This document shows positions 17,399-28,685 of a stretch of DNA of 64,000 bases, in pieces (position 1 is the stretch's first letter; each line of letters begins with the position of its first letter). Source of the stretch: Cordia subcordata (lineage: Eukaryota; Streptophyta; Magnoliopsida; Boraginales; Cordiaceae); the NCBI GenBank assembly GCA_028554755.1, contig JAPTOF010000007.1, positions 1,272,001 to 1,336,000 of the forward strand, written 5' to 3'. The notes under the pieces are model-generated. The model was not told the origin of the DNA and searched no databases. It saw only the letters and a list, made by a program, of their open reading frames with translations. Both the position numbers and the translations under genes were made by a program.

Positions 17399-17944
17399 AC
17401 CTTTTAGATGAGATAGTAACTCTACTACAGTACCATAGTTTAGAAGTCAAACAATCTCAGGTTCGATCTTTATTGTCCCATTTCAAAAAGCATTAAAATT
17501 ATCCACGTACAAATGTCTAAACAAATTACTCTGTACGTGAAATAATATACTAATACAATAAATAAATAAAATGATAACTCTAATATAATACGTACGACAA
17601 TGACCTAAAATAAGGTATGTGGCGACAGCAACCGATCTTATCGTGGTGCCGCCGTACCTTGTCATGTATAAGAACGGCCCATATTTCCCTTTTCCAATCT
17701 GGATCATTGCAATCCTGTTTGTCTTCTTCAAAGCATTGATTTGACCTAATGGCCTTTGTTGGATTATCTACTTTTATTTTTAATCATTGATCAAAAATCC
17801 AAAAGATACTTACCTTGTTTGCATTGATTTTGTGAAAAAGCATATTTTTTTTAAAGAAACTTCTATAGAAATAATTTTTTGAAAAATTAAAATAAAAAAA
17901 ACTAAAAATAAGTTTTTTTTCTTTTTTGATTGGGTCAGGGATCT
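17399..17944. repeat. Tandem segment B, copy 1 (empty site)
   Basis: Matches 17957-18741 from end to end. Landmarks in order: TTTTAGATGAG, a tRNA-like box-B stretch (CAGGTTCGATC here, CAGATTCGATAC there), AATAAATAA, CGACAGCAACCGATCTTAT, GGATCATTGCAATC, GTTGGATTATCTACTTTTA and TTGTTTGCATTGATTTTGTG. This copy lacks the MITE present in copy 2. Confidence 0.9.
17400..17510 (+). mobile_element. tRNA-derived SINE-like core, copies at 17400 and 17962
   Basis: Within each B segment, GATGAGATAGTAACTC or GATGAGGTGATAGCTT resembles a pol III box A, and CTCAGGTTCGATC or CTCAGATTCGATA about 50 bp later resembles box B (GGTTCGANNCC). This is the order and spacing of a degenerate tRNA-derived SINE head. 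No clear poly(A) tail or TSD was found. Confidence 0.35.
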
Positions 17945-17956
17945 ATCTAGTTAAAA

Positions 17957-18741
17957 CCTTTTTTAGATGAGGTGATAGCTTCAATATAGTACAATCAAAT
18001 GGTCTCAGATTCGATACTTACTGTCTCTCTTTTAAAAAATATTAAAATTTTTTACATACAAATTTCTAAATAAATTACTTTACACGTGAAAAAACGTACT
18101 AACACAATAAATAAACGAGATAATAACTCTAACATAATACATACAGTGGTAACCTAAACTAAGGGCCTGTTTGGATTATTTTTTTTAAAGAAAAAATATT
18201 TTTTTTAAGAAAAAATACTTTTTTTTGTAAAAAAATTACATTAAATTTACAAAAATTATTTGATTTGACTTCTAAAAAATTTGAAATTTTAAAAAAAGTT
18301 CAAATATAATTTTTTTTAGAAGTCAAAATTTTTAACTTCTAAAAAAATTATTTTTTAAAAATTATTAAAAATTATTTAAAAAAAAAATCATTTCAAACGA
18401 ATCCTTAACGACAGCAACCGATCTTATCCACGTGCCGCCGTAGCTTGTTATGTACAACTACGGCCCACAGTTCACTTTCCAAAGCGGATCATTGCAATCT
18501 TGTTTGTCTTCTTCAAGGCATTGATCTGACCTAATGTTCTTTGTTGGATTATCTACTTTTATTTTTAATCATTGATCAAATATCTAAAAAATACTTTCCT
18601 TGTTTGCATTGATTTTGTGAAGAAGCATTATTTTTTTATTAAAAAAAAAAGACTTCTATAGAAGTTATTTTCTAAAAAATTTAAAATTAAAAAAAAACTA
18701 AAATTGAGTTTTTTTTTTTCTTTATTGATTAGGCCAGAGAT
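17957..18741. repeat. Tandem segment B, copy 2 (interrupted by a MITE)
   Basis: Directly follows copy 1. It is about 240 bp longer because a foldback element (18163-18405) sits between CTAAACTAA and TAACGACAGC, whereas copy 1 reads across the equivalent point without it. Removing the insert and one TAA makes the two copies about the same length (about 540 bp). Confidence 0.9.
18163..18405. mobile_element. Tourist-like MITE inserted in segment B copy 2, TAA duplication
   Basis: Left end GGGCCTGTTTGGATTATT, right end TTTCAAACGAATCCT, flanked by TAA on both sides (18160-18162 and 18406-18408). Length 243 bp. The halves are near-complementary A/T-rich arms. Insertion is supported independently by the unoccupied homologous site in copy 1. 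Confidence 0.85.
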
Positions 18742-19160
18742 CTTCAAAATTAATTATTGTTACTTGTACAAATCGATGTTGATGCTACTGACATCGTAAT
18801 TTTTTTAACCAAAAAGAGGACTAATTTTTTATGAAACGAGAGAAGAGTTTGATTAGGGGCAGATTCGTCCTGAATGTGCAATAAATGACGCGGCTGGTAG
18901 AGACTGTTCGCAGGAAAACAAGAAACCATGACAATTGGAATGCAATTTTGATCACACAAAAGGAAAATGACAATGGAATCCAATAAACATTGGCCCATGT
19001 CAAAATGTACATTAGGGCCCATTTTAGATTGACTTATTAAGAAAAGGCTTTTTATATATAATTTTTGAAAAAAATGTTCAATTTCTTAAAAAAATTGAAT
19101 TTTAACTTTTTTCTAAAGAGTTATGTTCTTTAAGTTAATTTAGACACACACACACACATA
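18742..19160. repeat. Duplicated segment C, copy 1
   Basis: Matches 20505-20900. Shared in order: GTACAAATNGATGTTGATNCT, TTTTGACCAAAAA or equivalent, GGAANGCAATTTTGA, AACATTGGCCCATGTCAAA and ATTAGGGCCCATTTTAGATTGAC. The last match is the left end of a GGGCC-type foldback element present in both copies. A (GTAT)n run follows at 19166-19184 only here. Confidence 0.8.
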
Positions 19161-19184
19161 TATATGTATGTATGTATGTATGTA

Positions 19185-19960
19185 TCTAGATTGACTTACT
19201 AAAAATATTGATTGTACATTAATAGTTTTATTAATTTGCATTAGATTTTTTTTTAATTTTTAAGAGTTAAATTATATTTAATGTAAAAATAAATAAAATA
19301 ATAATAGATTTATTTGAATTGGATTTTTCATTAAAAAAACACTTTTTTTTAAAGTACATTCTATTTATAATAAGTATTTGACTCTCAAAAGTAAGTTGAA
19401 ACTTTCAGAAAAAACCAAATTTAACTTTTTTTAAAAGCGAGAACTTTTAGTTTTTAAAAGAACACTTTTTCCAAAAGTTATAAAAAAAAAAGTGCCTTTA
19501 AAAAAAGTCAATTCAAACAAGCCCAAACTTTCAAATACAAAAAAATTATTTGATTAACTACTTTTTTAAGATTAATAATCTTATAGTAGAATAATTGTCG
19601 TACTACTAAAGTTAAAGTAACAAGGAAACCTTCAGTTCCCTTTGTTTAAATAAATGCCACCTATTTTAGTTTACATTTAAACCAAGTTCGAGCTGTCACG
19701 ATCTATTGTTTGTTGATATTTATTGAGGGGTTTTAGGGAGTTTTGCTGATTGAACTCATAAACTTAGAAAGCAATTGGGGTGCATTAATTAGGATAATCA
19801 TTTAAAAAAAATTCCTTACAATCTTGAGGATTTTATGGATAAGTTTTTTAAAAAGAAATATTTTCATGTAATTTCTTTTAAAAAAATATTTTTTGAAAAG
19901 CCCTAAATTTTGATATTTATAATTTTTGATTGCAAATGAAAAAGATTTTCCTGGAAGGTG
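19185..19960. repeat. Duplicated segment A, copy 2
   Basis: Partner of 16620-17390, in direct orientation. It includes a degraded MITE at about 19316-19524 whose right end reads GTCAATTCAAACAAGCCC, at the same position within the segment as in copy 1, so the MITE was already there before duplication. Confidence 0.85.
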
Positions 19961-20504
19961 AAAAGAATTCCATCCGAAAGGACCTCGTATTTTTTCTCCC
20001 CTTCAAATGGGTTGGATCACCTACTTTAAATTTTAACTCATTGATTAAGTTGGTATATATCATTAGTTGATATTGCTCGTAATGTTACAAAATTATGAGG
20101 GAATTAAAGTTTCGTAATAAGGAAGGGATTGTTCAAATTCTTTCGGTGGATTATATTATAATATATGTGGAGGAAAACCTATTTAGAATTAGATAAAAAT
20201 TATTTCACATTCATGAAATTGATAGAGGATGTGATTCTCGACAAGAATTAGTAACATTATTAATATTGCCAAACCCATTTTAATAAGAAAAGACTATGAT
20301 TTAATTAGATGCAGTTGTTATTGTCAAAACCTTCAAGAAAGATTCAAACACTAAATGGAAATTATCCTCTATTGTTTCAAATTCACTTTACTACCTATCC
20401 TCCAATTATAACAACTCTTTCAAGTATGTTCATCAACACGCCAACCAAGTGGTGGATTGAATATTTACGAGTTCAAGTCGGATAGGTTTCCTTTCTCTTG
20501 ATTG

Positions 20505-20900
20505 GATACAAAATCTTCAGGATGAATTATTTTTTGTTCGTACAAATGGATGTTGATACTGTTGGTATCAAGTGACGTATCTATTATTAAATATAGTATA
20601 GTATTTTTGACCAAAAAAAGAAAAGACAAGAAAAGACTAATTGTAGAGATGAGTCGATTAAGGGAAATGGAACGCAATTTTGACTACAATTATAAGAAAA
20701 AGAAAAGAGACAGATAAATCTAGAAAACATTGGCCCATGTCAAATTGCATATTAGGGCCCATTTTAGATTGACTAAGTAAAAAAAAAAATTTTTTTAATA
20801 ATTTTTGAAGAAAAAATATTTATTTGAAAAGTTCAAATGTTTGATTTCTTGAAAAAAAAATTTAATTTTAGCCTTTTCAAAGAATTTTCTTTTATTTTTA
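20505..20900. repeat. Duplicated segment C, copy 2
   Basis: Partner of 18742-19160 in direct orientation, with numerous substitutions. About 500 bp of unmatched AT-rich DNA (19961-20504) separates it from segment A copy 2; I see nothing recognisable in that stretch. Confidence 0.8.
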
Positions 20901-21272
20901 AAGTTGATCAAACCTATATATGTTCGTGGAAAAAAAAGGTCAAACCAAACTGTATTTTTGCTATTTGCACCTAAATACCTTTATTTCTTTAGAAAATTCC
21001 TATAAAAAAAATATATAAGTAGGGACGAGAGAAAAGAATAGTAGAGCATAACTTTGGCCTACATCAAACTTTCAAGGTCATTTTCAGTTCATAACAATGC
21101 TAAATGTGATTGTAAGTCTACGATGTTGCCAGCCTTATTATTTTCTCAGTAATGTTTGGACCATGTTTATTGGTCTATGATGTAAGATTCTTTTTCTTGT
21201 TTTAGGAAATAATTCAGCCTGTGAAAGTGAGTGTTTTGTTTAAGAATAGGAAGAAGACAAAGTTCATCTCCT

Positions 21273-21325
<53 letters not shown>

Positions 21326-22740
21326 TTGGTGGGGTAAGATAATGTATGATTTACGTAAAGTTGTAAATTTTATACTCTAGTGACACGCTTTAATGTATGT
21401 TTTATAGAAAAGCCAATGAGGTTGTTTTTCTCGTAAGAAAATATAAGTTCAAATACAAAGCAATAGTAAATGTGTTTTACACTACTCTGTCTAATCTACA
21501 GTGGCTAAAAATTTCTGATATATTTGTTCATTTCCTTCGCAACTATTATTTCAAGGAGGGAGTGATCCTCTCAATAACACACCATTCCATATATAATCTA
21601 TAGAGATTAAAAAGTTTCGATCTACTTATTTCATTCTTTCTCGCAACCACTAACTAACTCAAAGTGGGAGAAATCTTCTTGGAAGGGGAACCCAATTATC
21701 TGGTACATTATCCACCTTGTCATAGACCCAACTTGACTATATAAAGAAGGTTAGAGTTCGATTTTATTTGAAACTTTTTTCAATTTTTTTAAAAATAAAT
21801 ATTTATTATAAATGATAAAATATATATTTTTACTGATCCAGACAGGCCCTTAAAAGGAAATACGTGGATAGGACCAATGAAGCAAAAATTCCTTCTTCCA
21901 AAAGTTTTGGACTATTCACCATCTTCTCAATTTGGACCAACACTAAGGCCCCAGTCCATTTGGTCTTTTAATACATCTAGATATACATATAGATGTATGT
22001 TTATTAGAGGAAAGAAATCAAATATAAAAGAAAAAACAAGGGTGTAATAGTCTTTTTAATGCAAGATAAAAGAGTAAATTTATCTTTCATCCAAAGAAGT
22101 TTTCTTATTCTTTTATTTCTAAAAACTGTTTTTAAAAACTATTTTACAAAAACAAAAAAAAAAAAAAACAAGAAAACTTCCAAACAGGCCCCTGGCTTTA
22201 GGAAACCTTACAAGGCAATTCTGGATTTTGATCACAGACGAATCTTGGAGTCCCTTGCAGGATTTTTAATTTGTTGCCTCTGCTCTATTGGCAACACAGA
22301 TATTAGGGGTAATATTTGTGCTATGATTTATTTATGCGTTATTAACAGCTTGTAATTTAAACAAGTAACAACTTTTAACTCAATTTTATTTTATTGTCCG
22401 CCCCTCGATTGCCAACGTTAGATGTTAAAGACAAGATTAAATAAGAATTTATGATGTTAAAGACATTTTGGAGTGTAAAGTTCAGATGACTATTAGAGAA
22501 TTAAGCAACGATACATATAAAGAACACTATTTACAAAAAGTAATACAAAATTATAAAGGAAATTTTAATGATTTAGTTGATGAAGTTGGGCTCATCCCTT
22601 CTTTTAAGATAGATAGATCTCATCAGTTGTTGCATCATACTTTAATCAATTTTTTTCGATATAAAGATTTTATTGTGAACTCAATTGCATTGCAATAGAA
22701 TTGTTAACTTAGTTAATTTAGTAACTACTTAGACTAACTG
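20901..22740. other. Intergenic AT-rich DNA with an AT microsatellite
   Basis: No gene recognised. It contains an (AT)n tract at 21275-21327, broken once by GTAT. The open frame at 22468-22698 has no recognisable domain and lies in low-complexity sequence. Confidence 0.5.
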
Positions 22741-22789
22741 TGAGATTTTAACTATTGAGTTATAGAGTTTTTAATAGTTAAGATTTGAT

Positions 22790-23110
22790 GAAGAATACTA
22801 TTGAATAAAAACCTTTGATTGTGTGGCGTGGTATTTTAAAAATTGAGGTTGTAGTTGTTTTGAGATTAATATCGAAACTTTAAAATTATAGAGTGGTATA
22901 TTTGAGAAAAGAGAAATAAAAATAACTCATGGCACCATGTAAAAATAGTTTCTCAAAAGTCTTTTCAAAAAGCTTCAAATGTTTTTCAACTTTTCTCAAT
23001 TTTTGCTTTTTTGTAAAAACTATTTTGAAAATGGGCCAAACAGATGAGTTTCAATTTTTAAATTCAGATAAATCACTTTTGAGTGTTTAAGTTAAGCCAA
23101 ACAGATGCTT
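22790..23110. repeat. Dispersed repeat, partner of 10905-11300
   Basis: Shares ordered blocks with the element in CIPK3 intron 8, ending in TTAAGTTAAGCCAAACAG. It contains A/T foldback arms, a GGCCAAACAGATGAG block, and no open frame of note. Confidence 0.6.
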
Positions 23111-23559
23111 AGACAATTATTTACAGGCTTTATTTCAAAACCAAATATAGCCCAAAAATTGTTCAAAAAACCGACAATAAACCACCAAAGGATCAAATTG
23201 ATCGAAATCATCTGGCCGTCTATTATATTTTGCAGTTTCGGTTAACCAAAAACCAAAACTGTTAGTCTATCTATTACATTGGGTGGTTTTGGTTTTGATT
23301 GGAGTGGGAGGTTGCATTTACATGTCTCTTCTATCTTATCTTATCAATTTTTATGTGAAGCAGTGATAATATATGTCCGTAGTAGAATTGTAGCTCAAAA
23401 AATAGTATATTTTCTGTTGTGGAAATGGTGCGATTTGTCCCCTTTCATTCTAAAATTAATACATATTCCTTTCTAATTTCAAAATTAGTGCATATTTCTC
23501 CATGTTACCAACCCTTGGTGCACTTTATGCACGTCTCATGCACACAGGGTTAAATCCAA

Positions 23560-23900
23560 CAAAAATCAGCGTGAAAGTAGATCATAGGCAACGGTAAAAT
23601 CACTGTCTATATAGGAGTCGATTATTTTAAAATTGCTGAATGTATGGGCGATAACTTTTTTAAAATGCCGCCTATATATAATTAAAAAAAAATTACACTA
23701 TGTTTCACCCACATTTTAAACCTTGAACATTTTTTATTATAGCACTTTATAATTATATCATCCACTAATCAAGTTAAGATACATTTCTTAATTACGTTGC
23801 ATAAGTAGTACCTAAATCACTGTCCATATTGCAAAACTACCATCTATTCCTGGTTATGTTGTAGTAAAATTGTCGCTTATTCTTAATCTTTTTTGTAGTG
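23560..23900. mobile_element. Possible CACTA-type element end
   Basis: The stretch ends in CTTTTTTGTAGTG at 23900, which reads CACTACAAAAAAG on the other strand, the usual start of CACTA (En/Spm-type) elements. Inside it, short motifs recur (AAAATCACTGTCTATAT, AAAATGCCGCCTATATA, AAATCACTGTCCATATT), as expected for subterminal repeats. No opposite CACTA terminus was found to the left, so it is truncated or misread. Confidence 0.35.
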
Positions 23901-24737
23901 AGATTTTACGCAGCTTTTACAAAATCGCAGGGTAAAAGCGTGTTCATTTTCCACCCCGCCCCCCCCCCCCCCCCGAATCATACACTTTTGTTCCTATTTT
24001 TGTTTTCCTCATTCAGGCATTCTCTTCAATTACTCTAAATCTCTTATGAAAATGCCATTAATATTGAAAACTTATTGAGGATTAAACTTTACAAAATAGA
24101 TTTATATTTTTTTATCATATGGACTACAAAAATTAGCCATCATTAATCAATAAAAATACACTAAAAGAATCCATTTCTCACATTTCTTGCACGAGTAATA
24201 CAAGAGTGAAATCTTTGCAAGCCTCATAACGCTGGGGTGGATATCAGGTAACAACCCGTTATTGTTTCTTAAGTATTATATTTTCATGGAATTAATAATT
24301 ATATTAAACTTGCTTAAAAAATTTAGATACTAAAATGTTGACGTAATTTTGAAATTGAAGAATAATCCATAACAAACCCTTTTCGACGTTTTAAAGACAA
24401 GGACGTGAAACAAAAAAACACCCCCTGATTAATACAGAAATTTGCTACCATAAAGTTTGAATACATAGAGATGACTAACTAGATATCAAACTGCATCAAG
24501 AAAAGAAGAGGGTAATTTTCTGTCGCCACCACGGGTTTACAATTTTAGGATAAATTTTATATAGTTGCTATTCAAGTGAACTTCTTCCCGTTATAAGAAG
24601 GAAAAAGAACTAAAAAGCGCGACCAAGGGAAAAAGAGCACAACTATTCTTGCATCATGAGATCCATAGTCTCGTGACGAATTTAATATAATTTTTTTTGT
24701 CTAAAGTGAACTTCTCGTCATAAAAACGGGGAGAAAA
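23901..24737. other. Intergenic DNA and likely 3' flank of the zinc-finger gene
   Basis: Contains a run of 16 C at 23959-23974 in otherwise AT-rich DNA. The part near 24700 is probably the 3' UTR of the minus-strand gene ending at 24738. No other feature recognised. Confidence 0.45.
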
Positions 24738-25700
24738 CTAACCGGAGGGACTGCAATTAGAGGAAGACGAATCATGTTCAGCTCCATCCTCATGCCAAGG
24801 CAGGCTTATAGTTTCTTGGCCATCTCCAACCCCTCTAGTCTCTGCAGGAGGCGGCTTGTTAAGATCAAAAGCTAAGATTCGACGAAGGGCAGCCTTCTGA
24901 GCTCGGGCCTTGCAATGCCTCTTATGGCCGCCCAGAGCTTGGCCTCTGAAGAATATCTTGCTGCAGAAGGGGCACTGATATTGCAGCAAGCCAACAGATT
25001 GATCTGATGAGGAAGATATTTCATCATCTATTGATGAGGCTTCAAGTTCATACTTTCTGTTATGGTGTGCTTTGTGACCACCCAAAGCCTGATAGCTCCT
25101 GAAAGATCGATCACAAATGCTGCAAACGTACTTTTCAGATGTTATTGGAGTATTCATGGTGTTATCATCCTCTTCATCACTTACCACAAATTTCAAATGC
25201 TTTCGGATTTCTTTGTGCTGAATTTTTGCATCCTGAATGGTTGGAAAATCCAATCTTCTTTTCTTTGGTGGGAGTCTTGGCTTTCCAGGTTCTGCATCGG
25301 CAAGCGCTAAGAGGTTGGAGGCTCCATCACTGGACATCGTCCGCTGCCGCTGAGTTGGCAACTCTGGGTACTCTGAGTCATTCGTCCCATTGTCATAATC
25401 ATCAACGATAGGAGGCAGCCGTCGTGGGGTGCCTTTGCCACCTTTCCTTCCTCTCTTACCGGTTCGGGACCATCCAGGTAACGCCTTTGATAAATCAAGA
25501 ACAAAACCTTCCCCCTCATCATCAGAATCAACATGTTCATCAATTTTTTCAGCCATATGAAACTGGCCTTTGTTTTTGTTCTTAACTGTATGGCTTCTCT
25601 TATGGCCACCATAAACTTTTCCATTGGTGAATTCTTTCTGGCAATAGGGGCACACATAAGATTTCTTCCCCACTAGTGCAACTTCTTCTTTTCTAGACAT
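24738..25700 (-). CDS. C2H2 (Q-type) zinc-finger protein with three fingers and an EAR-like repression motif
   Basis: Single exon, 320 aa from the ATG at 25700, whose AAAAAATGTC context is good for plants. Finger 1 (Cys17-Cys20-His33-His37) has KVYGGHKRSH where QALGGH is usual. Finger 2 (193-213) and finger 3 (243-263) carry full QALGGHK, the plant-specific DNA-contact motif; finger 3 ends HKRHC, so the last ligand may be Cys263. A basic PPKKRRLDF (144-152) is a likely nuclear signal. Near the C-terminus FDLNKPP (279-284) matches the DLNxP EAR motif that recruits TOPLESS-type co-repressors. Between fingers 1 and 2 lies a 155-residue acidic and basic linker. It is probably a nuclear transcriptional repressor resembling ZAT-type proteins; the targets cannot be told from sequence. 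In-frame ATGs at 25742 and 25823 could extend it to 361 aa, but that part is low-complexity (QKKKKEK). Confidence 0.9.
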   Translation of the reverse strand: MSRKEEVALVGKKSYVCPYCQKEFTNGKVYGGHKRSHTVKNKNKGQFHMAEKIDEHVDSDDEGEGFVLDLSKALPGWSRTGKRGRKGGKGTPRRLPPIVDDYDNGTNDSEYPELPTQRQRTMSSDGASNLLALADAEPGKPRLPPKKRRLDFPTIQDAKIQHKEIRKHLKFVVSDEEDDNTMNTPITSEKYVCSICDRSFRSYQALGGHKAHHNRKYELEASSIDDEISSSSDQSVGLLQYQCPFCSKIFFRGQALGGHKRHCKARAQKAALRRILAFDLNKPPPAETRGVGDGQETISLPWHEDGAEHDSSSSNCSPSG

Positions 25701-25823
25701 TTTTTCTTTCTTTTTTTTTTGGCTCCCTCGATATGTGTGCATGTATCCTCGTCCCAACGAGAATAACAATTGTGATGAAGAAGATATAGGCCCCTGACTT
25801 GGAAGCAAATCAGCAATGCACAT

Positions 25824-26039
25824 CTAATATAGACAGCTCGAGAGCTGAGATTGCTGTAATATTACAAAAATTAGCTGAATTGGATGAACAAAATCTGCAG
25901 AGATTGATGTGGAGAAAGTCAAAATCTAATAAAGCATTTGTGCATTAATTGATACTGTCCAAAAAGAAATATAACTGATGATATTAGTGCATGAAAGTCT
26001 TTATTTAACGATATGCATTAAAGTCCTGATGAAATTAAA
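25824..26039. other. 5' flank of the zinc-finger gene
   Basis: AT-rich; no clear TATA box or other element could be assigned. The leader probably starts somewhere here or within 25701-25823. Confidence 0.3.
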
Positions 26040-26477
26040 GCCCGGTTTGAATTGGCTTTAATTTATTCTTTTTTCCCCATGGAAAAACACCTTTGTTCTC
26101 ATGAAAAAAAATCACATTCTTCACCGTAAGTATTTAAATTGGATCTCAAAAAGAGTTAAAATTTTGATAAAAATTCAATTTCAGCTTAGAGAAATTTTAG
26201 CTTTCCAAGAAAATACTTTTTTCCCCCAAAAGTTTTGTAAAAAAAACCCCGCTTTTGAAAACGAATCAAAAAGGCACGTGTGGATTGGCCTTTTATTGTG
26301 AAAAAAATTACTTTTTTTTCAGTAAAAATACATCTCTTTTACATAAATATTTGGCTTAACTTTCATTAAAAAAAAAAACCAAAAAAAAAGTTGAAATTCT
26401 TTAAAAAATCTCAAATTTTAACTTTTTTTTAGAAGTCAATAAAACATTTTTCGAAAACAAATAATCCAAACGAGCCC
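26040..26477. mobile_element. Two adjacent, degraded Tourist-like MITEs
   Basis: The first begins GCCCGGTTTGAATTGGC at 26040, and its right end decays near 26270. The second begins near 26272 (GGCACGTGTGGATTGGCC) and ends AATCCAAACGAGCCC at 26477. Both have T-rich left and A-rich right arms. No TSD is readable, and the second may have inserted into the right end of the first. Confidence 0.5.
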
Positions 26478-26794
26478 AACTCTAACAACTCTACGATTAA
26501 TTACAAAATCTGAGCTCATCACCATTACTCACATACCATGCAACACTCTTTTTAGTCAAACTGCATTGTGAGCGGGGCGTGTTACATTTGACAAATGGTG
26601 AAGGTGGGGTGGTATTTAGATAGGAATGTTATCTTAAGAAAAGGTTAGGAAACACTACTTAAATGACTTAATCGTTTCTATTTGTTCGATGAATTTCTTC
26701 CAAGTGGTCTTAATTAATTTGCTCGTTTTAAATTCTATAACGTCATTTAAATTCATTCCAAGGATGACATGCGATTAGGTTAATAAGACATGAA
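26478..26794. other. Short intergenic stretch between MITEs
   Basis: No gene, RNA or repeat family recognised. Confidence 0.4.
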
Positions 26795-27025
26795 CGGACC
26801 TGTTTGAATTGGGGTTTTTTTTAAGAAAAAAAACTTTGTTTTCCTGAAAAAGTGATATTAAATTTGCAATAACTATTTGACTTAGCTTCTAAAAAAAGTT
26901 GAAACTTTAAAAAAAACTCAAATATAACTTTTTTTAGAAGCAAGAATTTTTTACTTATAAAAAAAACTATTTTTCAAAAGCTATTTAAAAAAATATGTTT
27001 AAAAAAAGTCAATCCAAATGGGTCC
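26795..27025. mobile_element. Tourist-like MITE
   Basis: Left end CGGACCTGTTTGAATTGG, right end GTCAATCCAAATGGGTCC, with TAA after the right end and GAA before the left end (one mismatch). The interior contains ATTAAATTTGCAATAACTATTTGA, a block shared with the copies at 43735 and 48906. Confidence 0.7.
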
Positions 27026-27438
27026 TAAGTTCAAGATACTTTCAACACAAGCTCTAATTAAGAATTACGGTCAGATATTAACGTACGTTGTATTTATCTA
27101 TTTGCAGAAGCAGCTAATGCATGTAAATGTGTTCAAATCTTAGTGTACTTTCTAATTGCAAACTAATGAAGAAGTAACTACTTCAAAGTGAAAACTTTGT
27201 ATAATATACAAAATTACGTGTTGATTGCATCATAGTGATGTGTGTATATGTATGTTCATTGGACATCTCTAAAATGAATTTGAAAAGGACAAGCATCTTG
27301 TAATTATTCATATGCCTTCGCCCTGTTGTTTTACTTGCCCATTTGACAATACGGATTTGGTGTACAATTATTGCACATCCCACAAAAAAAGGTAGAGAAA
27401 AGAAATCATGGTTTGATCTATAGCCAAATAAATAAATC

Positions 27439-27670
27439 AAGATATGTTTGAATTGATTTTTTTTTGAGAAAAAATATTTCTTTTAAATAAGTACATTACT
27501 TTTTCAATAAATATTTAGATTGAATTTAAAAAAAATGACTAAAATTTAAGGAGAAAATTAATTTTAACTATTTTAAAACCCAAAAAGGCAAAAATCTTAT
27601 CTTCTCAAAAACACACCAAAAGTTAATAAAAAAATTATTTTTAGAAAAAAAAAAGTCCAAACGAGTCTAA
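27439..27670. mobile_element. Degraded GGGCC-family foldback element
   Basis: The left side reads ATGTTTGAATTGATTTTTTT and the right side AAAAAGTCCAAACGAGTCT. The terminal bases are mutated and no TSD can be assigned. Confidence 0.45.
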
Positions 27671-27808
27671 AGTAAGGTTACCTTGCAATATTTCAAAGTA
27701 TTGGTCGTGTAATTTATCATGACAACACCTTTAACTCTAACTCTTGACCACTTAGAGCTTATCAATTATTCAAACTTACATTTTCAAATCGAATTGCACG
27801 GAAAGGGA

Positions 27809-28685
27809 GGATAATTTTTATTTTTAACCTTATTTTTTTAAATGCTTTTAAAATTAACCCAGTTTTTAAAGAGTTTGTAAAAATAGACTTTTCGAACTTT
27901 TGAAATTCGAATTCGAACTCCAAAATTTGAATTCGAACTTCAAAAACTCGATTATGTTTTTTGCCCCTGTTAAAAAAAAAAAAACAATTTCGAACTTTCA
28001 AAGTTCGAACATTGGCATACATAATTCAGTTCAACAAATTATGCCAAAGCCAAACTTCAATAGATGAGGATTCTTTTTATATTTTTGTTTATTGTTAATA
28101 CTTTGTTTGCGTAATTGATTATATTTTTTAATATGCGATCTGTAATCAGTCATTATAATATTTCAATTAAAAAATTAAAATTAAAAAAATGTACAGACAT
28201 TAATAAAAAGGCATGTACGCGTGGCATTGATGGGAGAGGTGTTCGTAATATATTTTATGTAATATATATAAATAGGGAATAAAATTATTAGATTAACAAA
28301 TTATTTAATGAGGCAAATCTCCTGTGCAGAAAAAGAAAATTACATGACATAATTATAAGTTGCATTGATCAATTTGGCATGAACTCTCATTTATAATAAT
28401 ATACAAATAGATATTTCTAAACATGGTTTCTAAAATAACTAACAAAAAAATTAGATATTATTACATGTAAGCCAATTTTTGTTGAACTGAATTAAGCATG
28501 CCAATGTTCGAACTTCGAAAGTTCGAAATCTATTTTTTGTTTGAAATTATTATTATTTTTTTTAATAGGGACAAAAAACATAATCGAGCTTTTAAAGTTC
28601 AAAAAGTCTATTTTTGTAAACTATTTAAAAATTGAATTAATTTTAGAAATATTTAAAAAAATAAGGTTAAAAATAAAAATTATCC
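27809..28685. mobile_element. Mutator-like element with long terminal inverted repeats and a 9-bp target duplication
   Basis: The left arm (27809-28045) and right arm (28471-28685) are inverted copies. Outermost bases are GGATAATTTTTATTTTTAAC on the left and its complement on the right, and the inner ends both read toward GTTGAACTGAATTA. GGAAAGGGA occurs immediately outside each end (27800-27808 and 28686-28694), a perfect 9-bp duplication as made by Mutator-superfamily transposases. The arms differ in length mainly because the left arm has an extra GAATTCGAACT-type repeat. The 425-bp interior (28046-28470) is AT-rich, with no transposase and no convincing gene fragment, so the element is non-autonomous. 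Confidence 0.85.

Noticed and set aside
25701..25823. 41-residue N-terminal extension of the zinc-finger protein
   Set aside because: In frame and open, with ATGs at 25742 and 25823, but low-complexity just before the conserved start, and the 25700 ATG has the better context. Kept as an alternative only.
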